Below are positions 59,781 through 64,000 of a stretch of DNA of 64,000 nucleotides, piece by piece. The notes beneath the pieces were generated by a model that saw nothing but the letters and a program-made list of their open reading frames with translations, searched no databases and was not told the origin of the DNA. Source of the DNA: Sulfurimonas sp. (GTDB lineage: Bacteria; Campylobacterota; Campylobacteria; Campylobacterales; Sulfurimonadaceae); contig NZ_JAQTLY010000001.1 in NCBI RefSeq assembly GCF_028714655.1, forward strand, positions 62,001 through 126,000, written 5' to 3'. Every line of letters begins with the position of its first letter. Position 1 is the first letter of the stretch. The position numbers and the translations under genes are program-made.

Positions 59781-61298
59781 TTGTATAAACCGATAAGCCT
59801 TAAAAAAAATACCATAGCTAACTATATAGGTCAGTTATATGTCATGTTTATAGGTATTTTTATACTTCCTTTTTATTTAGAGTATTTGAGTGCAGAGGCT
59901 TACGGGCTTGTCGGTTTTTTTACTATGCTTATGTCATGTATGGTGTTGTTGGATGTAGGACTTTCAATAACTTTAGCTAGAGAAACTGCAAGACTCAAAG
60001 ATAAAGTAAATGGGTTGATTGAGCTAAAAAAAATCACACTAAGCATAGAGGTTTTTTTTGTAGTTATCTCTATACTCATTTTTTCAGCGATATTTAGTGG
60101 GAGCGGATGGCTATCGACTCATTGGCTAGATGTCAAAGAGCTTTCTCTTGCCACTGTAGAGAGTACGATTAAAATTATGGCTTTTATGATAGTTCTTAGA
60201 TGGTTTATAGGACTTTATCAGGGTAGCATCATAGGATTTGAGCGACAAGTTTGGCTAAACAAGTATAAAGTAATCATAGCTACGTTGAAGTTTTTTGGAG
60301 CATATCTGCTTATAGTTTTTATAAGTAATGATATTGTAGATTTTTTCTACTACCAATTACTGATAACAGTTATAGAATTTGTAGTAATTAAACTAAAAAT
60401 AGACAGCTATATGAAAATATCAAAAAGAGTAGTACCGTCTATTTTGACACTTAAGCAAATAGCGCCTTTTTCGCTGAGTATAGCTTATGCGTCAGCTATT
60501 TGGGTTTTTATCACACAGTTAGATAAGTTGATGTTATCTCACTATCTACCGCTTCATGAGTATGGATTTTTTACTTTGGTTATTGTGGTGTCAAATGCTA
60601 TTTTGCAACTATCTCAACCTATTGGGCAAGCCTTGCTTCCGCGAATGGCCTCATTGCTCTCAAACGGGAAAGAAAAAGAGATGATAGAACTTTATCGCAA
60701 ATCTACCCAAATTGTTAGTATCATAGTGCTTGCAGTATCAGGCGTGGTGGCTACATTTTCATACGAGTTGCTCTATTTGTGGACGGGAAACAGTGAAGCT
60801 TCTGCATGGGCAGCGCCGATACTTTTTTGGTATGCACTTGGTAATGGTGCAGTAGCTCTGCTCTCATTTCAATACTATATGCAGTATGCTCACGGTGATC
60901 TTAAGTATCATGTTAGAGGCAACACCTATTTTGGATTTATTCAAATCGCTATTATTGTTTTATCGGTTCATTTTTATGGGGCTATAGGAGCTGCTGTTGC
61001 ATGGTTTGGATTACAAACGGTTTTTTTCCTTTTTTGGCCATGGTATATTCACAATAAATTTGCTTCAGGGATTCATAAAGATTGGTTATTTAAAGATATA
61101 GCACCAATGTTTTCAGTCAGTATGTTATATCTGTTTGTACTAAAAAATATTGGAATTGAATTTGGTGAAAATAGAATAGTTGTGTTTTTAACTTTTATAA
61201 TAATAGGAATATTATTACTTTTGTTAAATAGTTTGGCATCTAATTATGTAAGAAGTATTATAAAAGATTTTGTTGTGAGGAAAAAACATGCTAAATAA
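59781..61298 (+). CDS. Wzx-type polysaccharide flippase
   Basis: 505 residues, TTG start, about twelve to fourteen membrane helices. MOP-superfamily pattern: NTIANYIGQLYVMFIGIFILPFYLEYL, YGLVGFFTMLMSCMVLLDVGLSITLARETARL. Moves undecaprenyl-diphosphate-linked oligosaccharide units across the inner membrane. No Wzy polymerase or ligase is visible in the window, but the locus continues beyond it. Overlaps the next glycosyltransferase by 11 bp. Confidence 0.9.
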   Translation: MYKPISLKKNTIANYIGQLYVMFIGIFILPFYLEYLSAEAYGLVGFFTMLMSCMVLLDVGLSITLARETARLKDKVNGLIELKKITLSIEVFFVVISILIFSAIFSGSGWLSTHWLDVKELSLATVESTIKIMAFMIVLRWFIGLYQGSIIGFERQVWLNKYKVIIATLKFFGAYLLIVFISNDIVDFFYYQLLITVIEFVVIKLKIDSYMKISKRVVPSILTLKQIAPFSLSIAYASAIWVFITQLDKLMLSHYLPLHEYGFFTLVIVVSNAILQLSQPIGQALLPRMASLLSNGKEKEMIELYRKSTQIVSIIVLAVSGVVATFSYELLYLWTGNSEASAWAAPILFWYALGNGAVALLSFQYYMQYAHGDLKYHVRGNTYFGFIQIAIIVLSVHFYGAIGAAVAWFGLQTVFFLFWPWYIHNKFASGIHKDWLFKDIAPMFSVSMLYLFVLKNIGIEFGENRIVVFLTFIIIGILLLLLNSLASNYVRSIIKDFVVRKKHAK

Positions 61299-62181
61299 AA
61301 CAGAAAAAGAGATTATGAAAAATTGGCAAGGCAATATCTCAAAACCGATAGTTAGTGTGTGTACAATTACATACAATCATGAAAAATATATCCATGAAGC
61401 TATCGATAGTTTTTTAATGCAAGAAACAGACTTTCCTTTTGAAATAATTATAGGTGAGGATTGTAGCATAGACACCACTAAAAAAATTGTAGAAGAGTAT
61501 ATTCAAAAATATCCAAATATCATTAGATTAATTACAAGTGATAATAATGTGGGCATGCAGGAAAATGGAAAAAGGACAATCGAAGCTTGTTTAGGTAAAT
61601 ATATTGCCATATGCGAGGGGGATGATTTTTGGACTGACAAAAATAAGTTGCAGATACAAAAAGATTTTTTATACAATAATTTTGAATATGTTATTTGCTA
61701 TACGGATTGTCAACCGTTTAATGAGAATGGATTGATGAATATTGATTTTGGAGGAGCAAGAAGAGATTTGACTACAGATGAGCTACAAAAAGCTACACCA
61801 ATATATACATTAACAGTTATGTTTAAAAATGTTATAAAAGAATTTCCACAGGAATATTTATTTTCAAAATATGGTGATGTGTTTATATGGTCAATGCTGG
61901 GAGAATATGGTAAAGGAAAATATTTACCGCAAATCAAACCATCGGCATATCGGGTGCATCAAGGAGGGCTTTATTCTATGATATCCAAAGAGAAAAAGAT
62001 TGATATGGCTTTTCATACATATTTTGCGCTGTTTATTTATCATAATAGTAAAAACAATAAAGTTATTGCAAATCACTATAAAATGGAAATATTATGGCTC
62101 TTTCTAAAAAACGATTTAAAATCGTTTCTATTTTTTATTTTTAAAAAGATTAAGAATAGACTCCAAAGAGAGATAAAATAA
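61288..62181 (+). CDS. Family 2 glycosyltransferase
   Basis: 297 residues. GT-A fold: VSVCTITYNHEKYIHEAIDSFLMQ, EIIIGEDCSIDTTKKIVEEY and the DxD-type motif CEGDDFW. TDCQPFNENG and PSAYRVHQGGLYS in the acceptor half. Transfers a sugar onto the growing lipid-linked unit at the cytoplasmic face. No membrane helix; the C-terminus is basic. Acceptor and donor cannot be read. Confidence 0.9.
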   Translation: MLNKTEKEIMKNWQGNISKPIVSVCTITYNHEKYIHEAIDSFLMQETDFPFEIIIGEDCSIDTTKKIVEEYIQKYPNIIRLITSDNNVGMQENGKRTIEACLGKYIAICEGDDFWTDKNKLQIQKDFLYNNFEYVICYTDCQPFNENGLMNIDFGGARRDLTTDELQKATPIYTLTVMFKNVIKEFPQEYLFSKYGDVFIWSMLGEYGKGKYLPQIKPSAYRVHQGGLYSMISKEKKIDMAFHTYFALFIYHNSKNNKVIANHYKMEILWLFLKNDLKSFLFFIFKKIKNRLQREIK

Positions 62182-62999
62182 TGCGCTTTTATATTCATAA
62201 AATTATTACAAAATTGATGAGGTTATTTTTAGCTTTTGTTAATTTATCTTGTAAAAGAAAAAGTTGTTATATATGCAGTAAAAAATTTTATAGATTTTTT
62301 CCTTATCGCGGCGGAAGTAAATTTTTAACAAAATATGAAAAATTATTGGATTTAATCGGAAGCGATATTGATAATTTTAGTTGTATGTATTGTGGTAGTA
62401 ACGATAGAGAAAGACATCTGCATATGTATTTTGATAAATTAAATATTTGGGATAAAATGAAAAATGGGGTAATATTACATTTTGCGCCTGAAAAAACTCT
62501 AGAAAAAAAAATACTTAGTCTAAATCCGGCAATCTATATTAAAGCCGATTTGTTTCCTCAAGACAAAACGACAAAAAAAATGGATGCAACCAATATAGAA
62601 TTAACGGACAACAGTGTTGATATTATAGTCGCTAACCATATATTAGAACATATTTTGGAGTATAAAAAAGCTCTTAATGAATTTTATAGAGTTCTAAAAA
62701 CAGATGGAATTGCAATACTTCAAACACCTTTTTCTCGTTTATTAAGTAAAAATTTTGAAGATAGTTCAATCAATACCGACAAATTAAGAAAATTTTTTTA
62801 TGGGCAAGAAGATCATGTTAGAATTTTTTCTGAAAAAGAGCTATTAAATGAAATCTCAAAAGCCGGTTTTGAATTAAAAATTGTAGAACATAAAGAGTTG
62901 TTTTCTAAACAAGATGCATATTATTTTGGAGTCAATCAAAATGAGTATTTAATTATGGGGATTAAAAAAGTGAAATTAGATAAATTTTCAATAAGTTAG
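62181..62999 (+). CDS. Class I SAM-dependent methyltransferase with N-terminal zinc ribbon
   Basis: 272 residues. Cys-rich start (CYICSKKF and CMYCGSNDRERHL) that can bind zinc, then a Methyltransf_11-type fold: ILHFAPEKTLEKKI (motif I), VDIIVANHILEHILEYKKALNEFYRVLKTDGIAILQTPF (motif IV-V). Probably decorates the saccharide with a methyl group. The start overlaps the previous stop by one base (TAATG). AT-rich like the rest of this end of the locus. Confidence 0.82.
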   Translation: MRFYIHKIITKLMRLFLAFVNLSCKRKSCYICSKKFYRFFPYRGGSKFLTKYEKLLDLIGSDIDNFSCMYCGSNDRERHLHMYFDKLNIWDKMKNGVILHFAPEKTLEKKILSLNPAIYIKADLFPQDKTTKKMDATNIELTDNSVDIIVANHILEHILEYKKALNEFYRVLKTDGIAILQTPFSRLLSKNFEDSSINTDKLRKFFYGQEDHVRIFSEKELLNEISKAGFELKIVEHKELFSKQDAYYFGVNQNEYLIMGIKKVKLDKFSIS

Positions 63000-63006
63000 T
63001 TAAATA

Positions 63007-63990
63007 ATGACTTACATACTTATTTTAAATTTTAACGGTGCCTATGATACTATTGAGTGTTTACAAAGTGTTTTTAGAATGCATAACAGAGCTTTTCATG
63101 CCATATTGATTGATAATAATTCTACTGATTCTTCCGTAGATACTCTTGAAAATTGGCTTTATGTAAACGAAACACCTTTTAACAAAATCAGATATTTAAG
63201 TCAAAAAAACTCTTTTTCTACCCCAGTTTTACAAAAAAAGGCTCTCATGACTTTTATATACTCTGATGAAAATAACGGTTATGCAAGCGGGAATAATATA
63301 GGGTTAAAGTATGTTATGCAAAATGCTTCATCGACTGATTTTATATGGATACTTAATAACGATACGATAGTGTATACCGAGACCTTATATGAATTGACAA
63401 AAAGTTGGAATAGTTTACAAAAACAAAATATTGCACTCTTAGGAGCGAAAGTTCTTGAGTATACATATCCGCATAATATACAGAGCGTAGGCATTCAGAC
63501 TGGTTTAATGTTGAAAGAAGAGAAGCTTTTTTATGCTTGCCATAGCAGTTCCTTATCATATGATATTGAAGTTGATTCTATATGCGGATGTTCTATTTTT
63601 CTAAGTTTAGAGACTTTAAAAGAGATTGGATTGATGCCTGAAGAGTATTTTTTATATTATGAAGAAACCGACTGGATGAGAGCTATTAAGCTCAAAGGTT
63701 TTAAGATTTTTACTTCGGGAAATTCAATCGTTCTTCATAAGCATGCAAAATCAACGGGTGGTTATTTATCACCGATGGTGCTATACTACATGACAAGAAA
63801 TAGAGTATTGTTTAATAAAAAATATTTAACGGATAAAAAATTTTTACTCTTTTGCATCTTTTTTTCTTTGTATACTTTAATTAAGGCTGTGATCTATTTT
63901 TTTAGGAGCAAAACTTTGTCTCATTCAATTTTATCCGGAATGATAGACGGTTTTAAGGGAATTAGCGGCAAAACATATCAAAGAAGATGA
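63007..63990 (+). CDS. Family 2 glycosyltransferase (rhamnosyltransferase-like)
   Basis: 327 residues. GT2 markers: ILNFNGAYDTIECLQSV, LIDNNSTDSSVDTLE, NNGYASGNNIGLKY, IWILNNDTIV (DxD-like NND) and YFLYYEETDWMRAIKLKGFK. This WcaB/RfbN-like subgroup often adds deoxyhexoses, which fits the deoxysugar genes upstream. A C-terminal hydrophobic segment (about 280-300) may associate it with the membrane. The last bases (63998-64000) may be the ATG of another gene. Confidence 0.88.
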   Translation: MTYILILNFNGAYDTIECLQSVFRMHNRAFHAILIDNNSTDSSVDTLENWLYVNETPFNKIRYLSQKNSFSTPVLQKKALMTFIYSDENNGYASGNNIGLKYVMQNASSTDFIWILNNDTIVYTETLYELTKSWNSLQKQNIALLGAKVLEYTYPHNIQSVGIQTGLMLKEEKLFYACHSSSLSYDIEVDSICGCSIFLSLETLKEIGLMPEEYFLYYEETDWMRAIKLKGFKIFTSGNSIVLHKHAKSTGGYLSPMVLYYMTRNRVLFNKKYLTDKKFLLFCIFFSLYTLIKAVIYFFRSKTLSHSILSGMIDGFKGISGKTYQRR

Positions 63991-64000
63991 TAAAAAAATG

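Overview
Organism. The window looks like a chromosomal segment of a Campylobacterota (Epsilonproteobacteria) bacterium, most like a free-living Sulfurimonas-type species. The DNA is AT-rich. Gene content and order are typical of that phylum: an HP0268-type gene next to miaB, a cbpA-hspR heat-shock pair, a XerH-type recombinase, holA next to rnr, a rod-binding flgJ-type gene after flgI, and an epsilon-type porin. This assignment rests on gene content read by eye, not on a database search.

Layout. 1-5 kb: end of fabI, two outer-membrane porins, a lipoprotein and an orphan OppB-type permease. 5-15 kb: housekeeping genes (nusA, miaB, xerH-like, a PilM/N/O-like trio, tilS, rimO, a BaiN/HI0933-type flavoprotein). 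15-19.4 kb: an accessory island with yefM-yoeB, an XRE regulator, a candidate radical-SAM peptide-modification cassette, a Rap1a/Tai-domain protein, a decayed RelE/ParE toxin and a HepT/MntA pair. 19.4-41.5 kb: mostly core genes (purH, a CorA-type transporter, an M42 peptidase-rimK-rimB cluster, zapB/zapA-like, two tRNA-Arg, holA, rnr, an HDOD protein, greB-like, purL, a CxxCH-GGDEF-EAL protein, a radical SAM protein, uvrB, DedA, pckA). 41.6-47.3 kb: tRNA-Val, cbpA-hspR, murA, an exonuclease, rsmD. 47.3-52.2 kb: flagellar genes flgI-flgJ-flgM-flgN-flgK, then an OppC-type permease. 52.2-64 kb: a surface-polysaccharide locus with nucleotide-sugar genes (ugd, epimerase, rfbA, rfbC remnant, rfbD, rfbB), an aminotransferase, an acetyltransferase, a flippase, two glycosyltransferases and a methyltransferase. 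A second HepT/MntA pair sits inside it.

Most interesting system. At 16.2-18.4 kb a 91-residue precursor has a twin-arginine leader and three 13-residue Cys/Gly repeats. Three bases later begins a radical SAM/SPASM enzyme with an N-terminal PqqD-like domain. The enzyme frame is broken at a run of eight G, and one extra G restores a complete SPASM domain. This suggests a phase-variable (or miscalled) RiPP maturase. A secreted Rap1a/Tai-domain protein and a two-helix membrane protein follow, and a divergent XRE regulator with palindromes lies upstream.

Repeats. Several families of short palindromic elements occupy the intergenic regions. One is a 112-bp MITE-like element with 9-bp terminal inverted repeats, present twice at full length. 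Modules of these families also sit in frame inside two nucleotide-sugar genes, the epimerase and rfbB, where they are translated as extra loops.
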